Origin: Pseudomonadota bacterium | GTDB taxonomy: Bacteria > Bdellovibrionota_C > UBA2361 > OMII01 | NCBI GenBank assembly: GCA_027486155.1 | Contig: JAIXPR010000384.1 | Coordinates: forward strand, 1-7,814 | Direction: 5' to 3' | Length of the DNA: 7,814 nucleotides | Part shown: positions 1 to 6,588 of the stretch, in pieces | How the letters are laid out: each line of letters opens with the position of its first letter | How positions within the stretch are numbered: the first letter of the stretch is position 1 | Translations under genes and position numbers: made by a program | Notes under the pieces: model-generated | The model's database searches: none | Seen by the model: only the letters and a program-made list of their open reading frames with translations | What the model was told of the DNA's origin: nothing

Positions 1-1
1 C

Positions 2-2374
2 GATGGCCCTGAGGTCGCGCCAGTGCCGAGCGCGGTTGCTGCGGCGCCGACCCCACCCCCTATTTTTGAGGAGCCGGTGGCTGCAGCCGCTATGACTTCC
101 TCACCGGGCCTCTCCTCCGATGGTGGGGCGGCGCGTGAATTCGTCGCTCCGGAGATGCCAGAGATCGTTGAGCAGCCACAAAGCGCCGCTGAGCCTGAGC
201 CTGCTCACGAAGAGGTACAGGTTTCCACGCCGGTCGCGGCGGTGGAGGCTCAACCGGAGCCAACGCCGACCACTCCACCAGCAGCTCCCGCGGTTACTGA
301 GACACGACCGGGCATCGGCCCACGTATCCTTGGCCGGATTGAACTACCTGCGGCCCGTAAGCCGATCGTGAAACCATCGCCGGATGCTAGGCGTCCAGCC
401 CCGATTACAGGAAAAGACTCACCGCGTGAGGTTTTTGAGAGCGACGAGGAGGGCAAGAAGAAGGGCGCGGCCAAGAAGGGCCGTAAGCGAGAGATTAGCA
501 GCGTAGACCTGCTTGACTACCGTGGACGTGAGATGCGTCGCGGTAAGTCGAGGGGGAGAGACGATGATAGAAGAAGGGGCCCACAATCTGAGTCCGAGAA
601 GCAGAAGGTCGCTAAACGAGTTATCGAGCTTGGCGATTCCATAACGGTAGGTGAGCTCGCGAAGCAGATGAGCCTAAAATCTGGTGAGGTGATCGCGAAG
701 CTCCTCGGTCTCGGTGTAATGGCGACCATCAACCAGGCGATCGACAAGGATACCGCGCAGATCGTCGCCGACGAGTTGGGCTACGAGGTTAAGCACGTTG
801 AGTTCAACGAGCAGGATATCTTGCAGGACGTTGTTGAAGAGGATCCAGGTAACTTGATGCCACGCGCGCCGGTCGTGACCGTCATGGGTCACGTCGACCA
901 CGGTAAGACCTCCTTGCTCGATAGAATCCGAAGCACATCGGTTGCCGCCAAAGAGGCGGGTGGAATTACCCAGCACATCGGAGCGTACCGAGTTATCACC
1001 GAAGATGGTCGTTCGATCACCTTCATCGATACACCGGGTCACGCCGCGTTCACCGCGATGCGTGCTCGTGGAGCTCAGGTCACCGATATCGTCATCCTCG
1101 TGGTCGCGGCGGATGATGGTGTGATGCCTCAGACACGAGAGGCTATTAACCACGCGCAAGCCGCTAAGGTTCCGATCATTGTCGCCATCAATAAGATGGA
1201 TAAGCCCGACGCGAATCCTGACAAAGTTAGGACCCAGCTCGCTGAGTTCGGATTGCAGCCTGAGGATTGGGGTGGTGATACGATGTTCATGCCGGTTTCC
1301 GCTCTTAAGGGGGATGGAATCAAGGAGCTTCTTGAGAGCCTCCTCGTTCTCGCTGATGTGAAGGAATTGAAAGCAAATCCAGATCGTCGCGCGAAGGGAA
1401 CGATCATCGAGAGCCGCACCGACCGCGGACGTGGCGTGGTCGCGACCGTCCTCGTTCAGGCCGGAACGCTCAAGATGGGAGATATCTTCATCAGCGGCGC
1501 CGAGTACGGTCGAATCCGTACGATGACCGATTACCGAGGCGAGAAGCTCACCGAGGCTGGACCTTCGATGCCGGTAGAGATTACCGGTCTCAACGGTATG
1601 CCGGAGTCGGGTGATGACTTCATGGTGGTTGATTCCGAGGCCGACGCTCGCGAGGTATCATCGAACCGTCAGGAGCTTCGGGCTCAGAAGGAGCGCTCGC
1701 TCGCGTCTGGACCGATCAGCCTTGAGGAGTTCGCGAAGCGCGCGGGTACCAAGGCTGCTGAAGAGCTCAACGTCATCCTCAAAACGGATGTACAGGGCTC
1801 GGAAGAGGCGGTTAAGCAATCGATTGAGAAGCTCTCTGGTGAGAAGGTTAAGGTACGAGTTCTTCACTCGGCCGTTGGTGGTATCAACGAGAGCGACGTG
1901 CAACTCGCGGTTGCCTCTCGCGCTATCATCGTTGGATTCAACGTTCGTGGAGAGCCTCGCGCTCTTGCTGACGCGGAGAACCTCGGCATCCAGATCCGCT
2001 TCTACCGAGTTATTTACGAACTCTTAGATGATGTGAAGAACGCGATGGTCGGCTTGCTTGAGCCGATCCGCGAGGAGTCGAGCCTCGGCCGCGCTGAGGT
2101 CCGTGATACCTTCACCATTCCGAAGATCGGAACGATCGCCGGTTGCTACATCACGAACGGACTCGTTCGCCGAAACGCGAACGCTCGCTTGTTGCGAGAC
2201 AACCGAGTTATCCACGAAGGGAAGATGTCGAGTCTTCGTCGCTTCAAGGATGACGCGCGTGAAGTTCAGGCTGGATTTGAGTGTGGTATCGGGTTTGAGA
2301 GCTTCAACGACGTTAAGGTCGGCGATGTGATCGAGGTGTACGAGTTCAAGGAGATCGCGCCAACGCTCGACTAG
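2..2374 (+). CDS. infB: Translation initiation factor IF-2 (5' end outside window)
   Basis: IF2 is the GTPase that brings fMet-tRNA to the 30S subunit and promotes 50S joining in the cytoplasm. The frame is open to the left edge, and the first IF2 N-terminal domain is missing, so the true start lies upstream. Residues below count from the in-frame GTG at 23. A Pro/Ala/Glu-rich linker fills residues 1-140, and a Lys/Arg/Asp-rich patch follows at about 145-187. An IF2_N domain lies at about 200-255. The G domain shows GHVDHGKTS (289-297), a GGITQHIGAY switch, DTPGH (336-340), NKMD (390-393) and a SALKGDGI G5 motif. Domain II begins near 455 and domain III near 575. The C-terminal C2 domain carries the initiator-tRNA-binding signature RRFKDDA...ECGIG (E753, C754). 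It ends TAG, 64 bases before rbfA. All G motifs are intact. The family call is essentially certain; only the N-terminus is unknown. Confidence 0.98.
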   Translation, partial: DGPEVAPVPSAVAAAPTPPPIFEEPVAAAAMTSSPGLSSDGGAAREFVAPEMPEIVEQPQSAAEPEPAHEEVQVSTPVAAVEAQPEPTPTTPPAAPAVTETRPGIGPRILGRIELPAARKPIVKPSPDARRPAPITGKDSPREVFESDEEGKKKGAAKKGRKREISSVDLLDYRGREMRRGKSRGRDDDRRRGPQSESEKQKVAKRVIELGDSITVGELAKQMSLKSGEVIAKLLGLGVMATINQAIDKDTAQIVADELGYEVKHVEFNEQDILQDVVEEDPGNLMPRAPVVTVMGHVDHGKTSLLDRIRSTSVAAKEAGGITQHIGAYRVITEDGRSITFIDTPGHAAFTAMRARGAQVTDIVILVVAADDGVMPQTREAINHAQAAKVPIIVAINKMDKPDANPDKVRTQLAEFGLQPEDWGGDTMFMPVSALKGDGIKELLESLLVLADVKELKANPDRRAKGTIIESRTDRGRGVVATVLVQAGTLKMGDIFISGAEYGRIRTMTDYRGEKLTEAGPSMPVEITGLNGMPESGDDFMVVDSEADAREVSSNRQELRAQKERSLASGPISLEEFAKRAGTKAAEELNVILKTDVQGSEEAVKQSIEKLSGEKVKVRVLHSAVGGINESDVQLAVASRAIIVGFNVRGEPRALADAENLGIQIRFYRVIYELLDDVKNAMVGLLEPIREESSLGRAEVRDTFTIPKIGTIAGCYITNGLVRRNANARLLRDNRVIHEGKMSSLRRFKDDAREVQAGFECGIGFESFNDVKVGDVIEVYEFKEIAPTLD

Positions 2375-2438
2375 GAGCGCTCCGTGTAAAAACGGTGTGC
2401 CTGCCGAAGGGTAAGGTGGACCAACGGGTAGTTTACGT
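2375..2438 (+). other. infB-rbfA intergenic spacer
   Basis: This 64-base spacer holds no terminator and no convincing promoter. A 10-base perfect palindrome, GGAGCGCTCC, sits at 2374-2383 directly on the infB stop codon. It has no loop, so it is not a hairpin. A strong SD-like purine run, AAGGTGG, occurs at 2413-2419 but is 19 bases from the rbfA ATG, too far for normal use. A weak GGGT at 2426-2429 lies 9 bases from the ATG. An in-frame TAA at 2412-2414 prevents any longer rbfA. Some bacteria carry a DUF503 gene between infB and rbfA; it is absent here. Confidence 0.6.
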
Positions 2439-2807
2439 ATGTCCGGACAAAGAAGAGTTTTCCAAGTTGGTGAGCGGATTAAGGAGCTGATAGCGGAGCA
2501 TCTCAATAGAGTTGCCGACCCGCGCTTTAGCTTGGTGACGATCACCTCGGTGATGGTATCGCCGGACCTTCGCAACGCGAAGGTGTACTGGGTCGTGTCG
2601 CTCCTCGGAGAGGCGGATCGTAGTGAGCGTATTGCTGAGGTTCAGGAGGCGTTCGAGAGCGCGAGTGGATTCTTCCGCAAGATGTGCTCGAAGCAGCTCG
2701 GTATTCGCTTCACTCCAGAGCTTCGGTTTTACTACGATGATACGCTCGATACGGTTGAGCACGTCGAGCAGCTTATGAATAAAATCCGTCCCAAGGAGAA
2801 CTCATGA
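2439..2807 (+). CDS. rbfA: Ribosome-binding factor A
   Basis: RbfA is a small KH-like protein that binds the immature 30S subunit and assists 5'-end maturation of 16S rRNA and cold adaptation. The 122 residues match the family's usual length. The family signature DPRFSLVTITSVMVSPDL occupies residues 27-44, followed by NAKVY. The type II KH helix kink is seen as A75-S76-G77 in ESASGFFRK. The C-terminal family motif FTPELRFYYDD is at 91-101. The ATG at 2439 is chosen because TAA at 2412-2414 blocks extension and the first helix (RVFQVGERIKELIAE) begins where expected. The ribosome binding site is weak. The stop overlaps the next start as ATGA (2804-2807), implying translational coupling to the phosphoesterase gene. 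Cotranscription with infB is likely because no terminator is visible. Confidence 0.96.
   Translation: MSGQRRVFQVGERIKELIAEHLNRVADPRFSLVTITSVMVSPDLRNAKVYWVVSLLGEADRSERIAEVQEAFESASGFFRKMCSKQLGIRFTPELRFYYDDTLDTVEHVEQLMNKIRPKENS
2793..2798 (+). promoter_or_regulatory. Ribosome binding site of the NrnA-type gene
   Basis: AAGGAG lies inside the last codons of rbfA, 5 bases before the ATG at 2804. It fixes that start, which overlaps the rbfA stop in an ATGA arrangement. This is one of the two strongest Shine-Dalgarno sequences in the window. Confidence 0.8.
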
Positions 2808-3811
2808 CGTTCGACGCACGTTGTGATGAGGTGTTGGACGTTCTTCAATCAGCTAAGCGAGTCGTGGTCGTTTCGCACGTTAATCCGGACGCCGACGCGT
2901 ACGGCTCATCGTGCGGTCTCGCCCAGGGCCTTCAGGCGTTTGGACTCCCCGTGCGGGTGTTTAACGAGAGTGGGTTTATCCCTCGATACGCGGTTATCCC
3001 CGGGGCATCGCTCGTATCGAAAGAGCTGCCGACGGCCTTCGCCGATGATGAGGTCGTGGTGGTATGTGATTGCGGCGCCGCCGAGCGTGTTGGCGATACC
3101 TACCTTCCGATCATCAAAGGGGCATCTCAAGTAATTAACATCGATCATCACACCGCGAATTCGCTTTTTGGGCACGCTAACTACGTTGTCGATGGGGCGA
3201 GTAGCACCTCAGAGTTGGTATGTAATCTTCTGCATGGTTTAGAGGCGCGGACCGGTCGAAAGGATATCATCACCTCTGAGTGCGCGAAGTGCCTTTTGGC
3301 GGGAATTATCGGGGACACCGGATCGTTCCGCTATCCGAGCACAACGGCGGCTACCTTCCGAGTCGCGGGGGAGCTCGTTGATCGAGGAGCTCGTCCCGAT
3401 ATCCTGACTCAAGAGCTTTTCGCTAATCACTCACTCGCCGCGGTTCGCCTCCAGGCCGAAGCAATGTCGGGTGTTGTTCTTCATGAAGGTGGACGATTCG
3501 CCGAGGTCACCGTTACCCAAGAGATGCTCAAGCGTCTCGGGGCGGATTTACTCGACGCGGATTCGCTCGCTGAGCGCGCCCGTGACATCGAGGGCGTCCG
3601 GGTTTCGGCGCTCTTTAAGCAGGACGTCGATATGTGGCGTGTGAGTTTGCGCTCCCGCCAAGGCGCTGTCGATGTGGCGTGGGTGGCTCAACAGTTCGGC
3701 GGGGGAGGTCACAAGCCAGCGGCAGCGTTCCGGTGGCGCAAAGATATTGAGACGCTTCAGCGTGAGTTGCGCGCCACGATCAAAGAGGCGTTAGCCGCGA
3801 CCAATGCATAG
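2804..3811 (+). CDS. nrnA: DHH/DHHA1 phosphoesterase, NrnA-type oligoribonuclease / pAp phosphatase
   Basis: Characterised NrnA proteins are cytoplasmic, Mn-dependent enzymes that hydrolyse 2-5-nt RNAs from the 3' end and/or dephosphorylate 3'-phosphoadenosine 5'-phosphate. The 335-residue length fits. Metal-binding motifs are intact: HVNPDADAYGS with H25, D29 and D31; D89 in VVVCDCG; the name-giving D114-H115-H116 in NIDHH; and D171 in GDTGSFRYPST. The C-terminal DHHA1 substrate-binding domain carries GGGGHKPAAAF at 299-309. The start has a good SD and overlaps rbfA by 4 bases; the end overlaps truB by 8. Location between rbfA and truB is a recurrent position for this family in several phyla and supports a link to RNA turnover. 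Family assignment is firm. Whether the main substrate is nanoRNA, pAp or a cyclic-dinucleotide breakdown product (pGpG, pApA) cannot be read from sequence alone, so the symbol is by family. Confidence 0.9.
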   Translation: MTFDARCDEVLDVLQSAKRVVVVSHVNPDADAYGSSCGLAQGLQAFGLPVRVFNESGFIPRYAVIPGASLVSKELPTAFADDEVVVVCDCGAAERVGDTYLPIIKGASQVINIDHHTANSLFGHANYVVDGASSTSELVCNLLHGLEARTGRKDIITSECAKCLLAGIIGDTGSFRYPSTTAATFRVAGELVDRGARPDILTQELFANHSLAAVRLQAEAMSGVVLHEGGRFAEVTVTQEMLKRLGADLLDADSLAERARDIEGVRVSALFKQDVDMWRVSLRSRQGAVDVAWVAQQFGGGGHKPAAAFRWRKDIETLQRELRATIKEALAATNA

Positions 3812-4703
3812 TGGAATTCTCTTTATCGATAAGCCCGCCGGCATCACCTCCGCGGGAGTAGTAGCCCGTGTGAAGCGTATCCTCGGAGCGGAGCGAGTAG
3901 GGCATGCCGGTACCCTTGACCCTGACGCGACGGGCTTGTTGATCGTGCTCGTGAATGGCGCGACTCGGGTGGCATCGTACGCGGCTGACGGCGCGAAGCG
4001 GTATTCCGGCATTATGCGGTTAGGAGTTACCACTTCAACGGATGATATGGCGGGTGAGGTTCTTACCGAGTCCTCAACGATTCCACCTTTTGAAAAGGTC
4101 GTTGAAGCGTGCGCGCGATTTGTCGGCCCGATCCAACAGGTTCCACCCAAGGTGAGCGCGATAAAGGTCGGCGGCAAGCGCGCCCATAAGCTCTCGCGGG
4201 AGGGGCATGAGTTCGAGCTCTCAGCTCGAGAGGTTGTCGTATCGCGATTCGATGTTGAGAAGATCTCAGATACCTCCTTTCGCTACGTGGTGGAATGTAG
4301 CCCAGGAACCTACGTGCGCTCGTTGGCGCGCGATGTGGGAGATCTTCTCGGGTGCGGAGGAGCCGTTGAGTCTATCCGTCGAGAGAGGTCAGGCCCCTTC
4401 TCAGTTGAGGGGGCACTCACCCTGGAAGAGATAGGGTGGGAGCGGCTGCGCGATTGGTCCTTGCTTATCCCCCACATCCCCCGAATCGAGATCTCCGAGG
4501 AGAGTGCCGCCGCAATCAGAAACGGTCACCAGATAACCTTGAAGCGGGTCGCGGAGCTTCCAGAGGTAGCCTCGTTGCCGAGGCCCTCACTCTTTTGTTA
4601 CGCCAGTAAGGGCGACCCAGAGACCTTAGGGTTGTTGAATGTACTCCCGACCGGAGAGCTTCAGGTAGCCCTCAATTTAGGGAGATATCCCGGTCGAAAA
4701 TAG
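3804..4703 (+). CDS. truB: tRNA pseudouridine(55) synthase TruB
   Basis: TruB isomerises U55 to pseudouridine in the T-loop of elongator tRNAs and also acts as a tRNA folding chaperone. The 299 residues are normal length. The N-terminal motif ILFIDKPAGITS is at 5-16. The catalytic motif GHAGTLDPDATGLL has the nucleophile D39. The stacking tyrosine is Y67 in KRYSG, exactly 28 residues after D39, as in the E. coli pair D48/Y76. VPPKVSAIKVGGKRAH and PGTYVRSLARDVG are further family signatures. A PUA-like or TruB-C region fills roughly the last 70-80 residues and is only weakly recognisable by eye. The start ATG at 3804 sits within ATGCATAG at the end of nrnA. The nearest SD-like sequence (GAGG, 3785-3788) is 15 bases away, so initiation probably relies on ribosomes terminating on nrnA. 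rpsO, which often follows truB, is absent. Confidence 0.97.
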   Translation: MHSGILFIDKPAGITSAGVVARVKRILGAERVGHAGTLDPDATGLLIVLVNGATRVASYAADGAKRYSGIMRLGVTTSTDDMAGEVLTESSTIPPFEKVVEACARFVGPIQQVPPKVSAIKVGGKRAHKLSREGHEFELSAREVVVSRFDVEKISDTSFRYVVECSPGTYVRSLARDVGDLLGCGGAVESIRRERSGPFSVEGALTLEEIGWERLRDWSLLIPHIPRIEISEESAAAIRNGHQITLKRVAELPEVASLPRPSLFCYASKGDPETLGLLNVLPTGELQVALNLGRYPGRK

Positions 4704-4746
4704 GCTGTTCTATTCATCGCTTCAGGCTAGTATCGGCGGGTGAAAA

Positions 4747-4763
4747 CAAGGGTGAACCCCTTG
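4747..4763 (+). promoter_or_regulatory. Small hairpin abutting the purA ribosome binding site
   Basis: CAAGGG (4747-4752) pairs perfectly with CCCTTG (4758-4763) around a 5-base TGAAC loop, giving a 6-bp stem. The last stem base, G4763, is also the first base of the purA SD (GAGGAG, 4763-4768). No T-tract follows, so it is not an intrinsic terminator. It could tune ribosome access to purA or protect a processed 5' end. It could also be chance, since a 6-bp stem in a 70-base spacer is not rare. Confidence 0.4.
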
Positions 4764-4768
4764 AGGAG
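4763..4768 (+). promoter_or_regulatory. Ribosome binding site of purA
   Basis: GAGGAG lies 5 bases before the ATG at 4774. It is a strong, well-spaced Shine-Dalgarno sequence and fixes the purA start. Its first base closes the small hairpin just upstream. Confidence 0.8.
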
Positions 4769-4773
4769 ATGGT

Positions 4774-6087
4774 ATGTCAAGTATTGTGATCGTTGGCGCC
4801 CAATGGGGCGATGAGGGTAAGGGTAAGATAGTCGATGTCCTTACCGAGCGGGCTGATTGGGTCGTCCGCTTCCAAGGTGGAAACAACGCCGGACATACGA
4901 TCGTTGTTGATGGGGTCAAGACGGCGTTGAGCCTCCTTCCGAGCGGTATCCTTCGTCCTCACGTTAAGTGTCTCTTGGGAGCGGGGGTTGTTATGAACCC
5001 GACCGTTCTCCTTTCGGAGATCGACCGTGTTCGCGCAGCTGGGGCGGAGATTAATCCCGGCCGTCTCGTTATCGACCGCGACGCGCACCTCGTGCTCGAT
5101 TACCACATTCTCGTTGATAAGGCGCGCGAACTCGCCCGTGGCGCGAGTAAGATCGGAACAACCGGTCGAGGTATCGGCCCGGCGTACGAGGACCGCAGCC
5201 AGCGTTCAGGAATCCGCTGCGCGGATCTGCTCACCCCGCACCGTATGCGTGAGCGTGTCCGGGCTCATGTGGAGGAGAAAAATAAGCTGCTCAAGTACGT
5301 TCTTGAGAGTAAGGCGCACGTTGATTTTGACCAGTTGTGGACGCAGTTAGAGCGTGAGGCGGAGATCCTCGCGCCATTCGTTGGAAACGGAAGTCGTCTT
5401 ATCTTCGACGCTCTTCGTCGTGGTGAGAAGGTTATCTTTGAGGGAGCGCAAGGGGTGCTTCTGGACCAAGTCCACGGAACTTATCCTTTCGTGACATCCT
5501 CCTCGACGATCGCCGGTTCAGCGACGATCGGTGTGGGTGTGGGCCCGAAGATGATTGACTCGGTGCTCGGTATCGCCAAAGCGTACTGTACCCGAGTCGG
5601 AGAGGGGCCGTTCCCGACCGAGATGCTCGGCGAGCTTGGGGATGAGGTTCGTCAGAAGGGGCGTGAGTTCGGTACTGTCACCGGACGGGCTCGTCGGTGT
5701 GGATGGTTTGATGTCGTCGCTATGAAGCGCGCGATTCGGACCTCCGGTATCGATTCCGTTATTTTGACCAAGCTCGATGTGCTGAGCGGATTGCCCACCT
5801 TAAAATTGTGTACAGGGTACACACGTGGTGACGAGCTCGTTGATGACCTTCCTCCCTCGAGTGAGGACTACGAGGGGCTTGAGGCGACCTACCTGGAGGT
5901 TCCGGGATGGTCGGAGGATATTAGTTCCGTTCGCACCTGGGACGCCCTCCCGAAAACCGTTCACGCCTTCGTTGAGACCCTCACCAATCTTCTTGAGTGC
6001 CCGGTCAGCTTCATAAGCGTCGGACCGGGACGGGAGGCGACGATTCCGGTTGCGCCACCCCAGGTCGTGAGGGAGTTCTTGGCCTAG
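4774..6087 (+). CDS. purA: Adenylosuccinate synthetase
   Basis: PurA joins IMP and aspartate using GTP to form adenylosuccinate, the first committed step from IMP to AMP, in the cytoplasm. The 437 residues are the normal family length. The P-loop/catalytic motif GDEGKGK is at 12-18 with catalytic D13; NNAGHTI places catalytic H41 exactly as in the E. coli enzyme. GTTGRGIGPAYEDR (128-141) is the IMP-binding region. TVTGRARRCGWFD (301-313) carries the conserved arginines of the aspartate-binding loop. TKLD (332-335) is the guanine-recognition motif, and ISVGPGREATI (R420) is the C-terminal signature. The start is set by GAGGAG 5 bases upstream. The gene follows truB after 70 bases and precedes yajC by 56, so it is less tightly packed than its upstream neighbours and may have its own transcription start, though no clear promoter was seen. 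No purine-responsive element was recognised. Confidence 0.98.
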   Translation: MSSIVIVGAQWGDEGKGKIVDVLTERADWVVRFQGGNNAGHTIVVDGVKTALSLLPSGILRPHVKCLLGAGVVMNPTVLLSEIDRVRAAGAEINPGRLVIDRDAHLVLDYHILVDKARELARGASKIGTTGRGIGPAYEDRSQRSGIRCADLLTPHRMRERVRAHVEEKNKLLKYVLESKAHVDFDQLWTQLEREAEILAPFVGNGSRLIFDALRRGEKVIFEGAQGVLLDQVHGTYPFVTSSSTIAGSATIGVGVGPKMIDSVLGIAKAYCTRVGEGPFPTEMLGELGDEVRQKGREFGTVTGRARRCGWFDVVAMKRAIRTSGIDSVILTKLDVLSGLPTLKLCTGYTRGDELVDDLPPSSEDYEGLEATYLEVPGWSEDISSVRTWDALPKTVHAFVETLTNLLECPVSFISVGPGREATIPVAPPQVVREFLA

Positions 6088-6143
6088 TGCGCCGTGGTTT
6101 TATTCGTGGTATCAGAGTTTTGTGTTTAAACAGGTGTTTGCTT
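6088..6143 (+). other. purA-yajC intergenic spacer
   Basis: These 56 bases are T-rich compared with the surrounding coding DNA and include the palindrome GTTTAAAC (6124-6131). No stem followed by a T-run is present, so no terminator is called. The T-rich character would suit a promoter for the export genes, but no -35/-10 pair with acceptable spacing was found. Confidence 0.4.
6132..6136 (+). promoter_or_regulatory. Ribosome binding site that decides the yajC start
   Basis: AGGTG lies 7 bases before the ATG at 6144. It supports that ATG over the in-frame GTG at 5997, which lies deep inside purA and would add 49 residues unrelated to YajC. Confidence 0.7.
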
Positions 6144-6569
6144 ATGAATAAGAATGTAATTCGTTACGCGGTATGGACCGCTCTCGTACTTGGCGCTCTC
6201 GCGGTCGCGGGGGATGTTGTGGCGCAAGATGGTGGACAGGTGTTCTCAACTCCACCAGCGGCAGGCGAACAACAACCGAGCTTCATGCAATCCCTTATCA
6301 GCATGTTGCCGATGTTGGCGATCTGCTACCTCATTTTTTGGGTGATGGTGATTCGCCCGCAAGAATCCAAGATTAAGAAGCACAAAAATTTGCTTGAGTC
6401 CCTCAAGCGTGGTGATTCCGTTGTCACAACGGGTGGCATCATCGGCCGGGTCGCGAGCGTTGAGAAGGACGCGGTGCTTGTTGAGATAGCGCCGAACGTA
6501 AAGGTCAAATTCGCGCAGGCCCACATCGTGGGGCTTGAGAAGGGTGATGCAAAGGCTGAAGCTGCGTAA
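6144..6569 (+). CDS. yajC: Sec translocon accessory subunit YajC
   Basis: YajC is a small inner-membrane protein that associates with SecDF and helps SecYEG-mediated export. The 141 residues are longer than the 110 of E. coli YajC. Residues 47-70 form the family's transmembrane helix, followed by the hallmark IRPQESKIKKHKNLLESL (70-87). The cytoplasmic KRGDSVVTTGGIIGRV (88-103) and the beta-rich tail are also family features. The extra length is N-terminal. Residues 1-27 look like a Sec signal sequence, with Lys3 and Arg7, a hydrophobic core at about 9-22 and a possible cleavage site after VVA-27. A Gln/Pro-rich linker follows. It may be cleaved, leaving a normal-sized N-out protein, or remain as a second helix. 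The next gene is secD after 19 bases, the conserved yajC-secD pairing, so an operon is very likely. Confidence 0.95.
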   Translation: MNKNVIRYAVWTALVLGALAVAGDVVAQDGGQVFSTPPAAGEQQPSFMQSLISMLPMLAICYLIFWVMVIRPQESKIKKHKNLLESLKRGDSVVTTGGIIGRVASVEKDAVLVEIAPNVKVKFAQAHIVGLEKGDAKAEAA

Positions 6570-6588
6570 AGGGTAATCGCGAGTCGGT

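Noticed and set aside
674..1159. 161-residue open frame on the - strand inside infB
   Set aside because: It is antisense to the conserved IF2 G domain and is a composition-driven shadow of its codon use. The protein resembles no known family.
2374..2383. Palindrome GGAGCGCTCC at the infB stop as an operator or terminator
   Set aside because: It is too short, has no loop or T-tract, and a single 10-base palindrome is expected by chance in several kilobases.
2024..2575. 183-residue open frame on the - strand across the infB-rbfA junction
   Set aside because: It overlaps two strongly supported genes on the opposite strand, with no recognisable domain or ribosome binding site.
3791..4177. 128-residue - strand open frame inside truB, and similar - strand frames inside purA and secD
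   Set aside because: All lie entirely over conserved coding sequence and have no family signature.
4705..4733. Possible promoter before purA (CTGTTC, 17 bases, TAGTAT)
   Set aside because: The -10-like hexamer is passable, but the -35-like hexamer does not resemble TTGACA and there is no extended -10. Not reportable without transcript data.
4747..4763. Intrinsic terminator after truB
   Set aside because: The stem has only 6 bp and is followed by a Shine-Dalgarno sequence rather than a T-run.
5997..6143. Longer YajC start at GTG 5997
   Set aside because: It would put 49 extra residues over the purA C-terminus. The ATG at 6144 has AGGTG at the right spacing and gives a sensible YajC.
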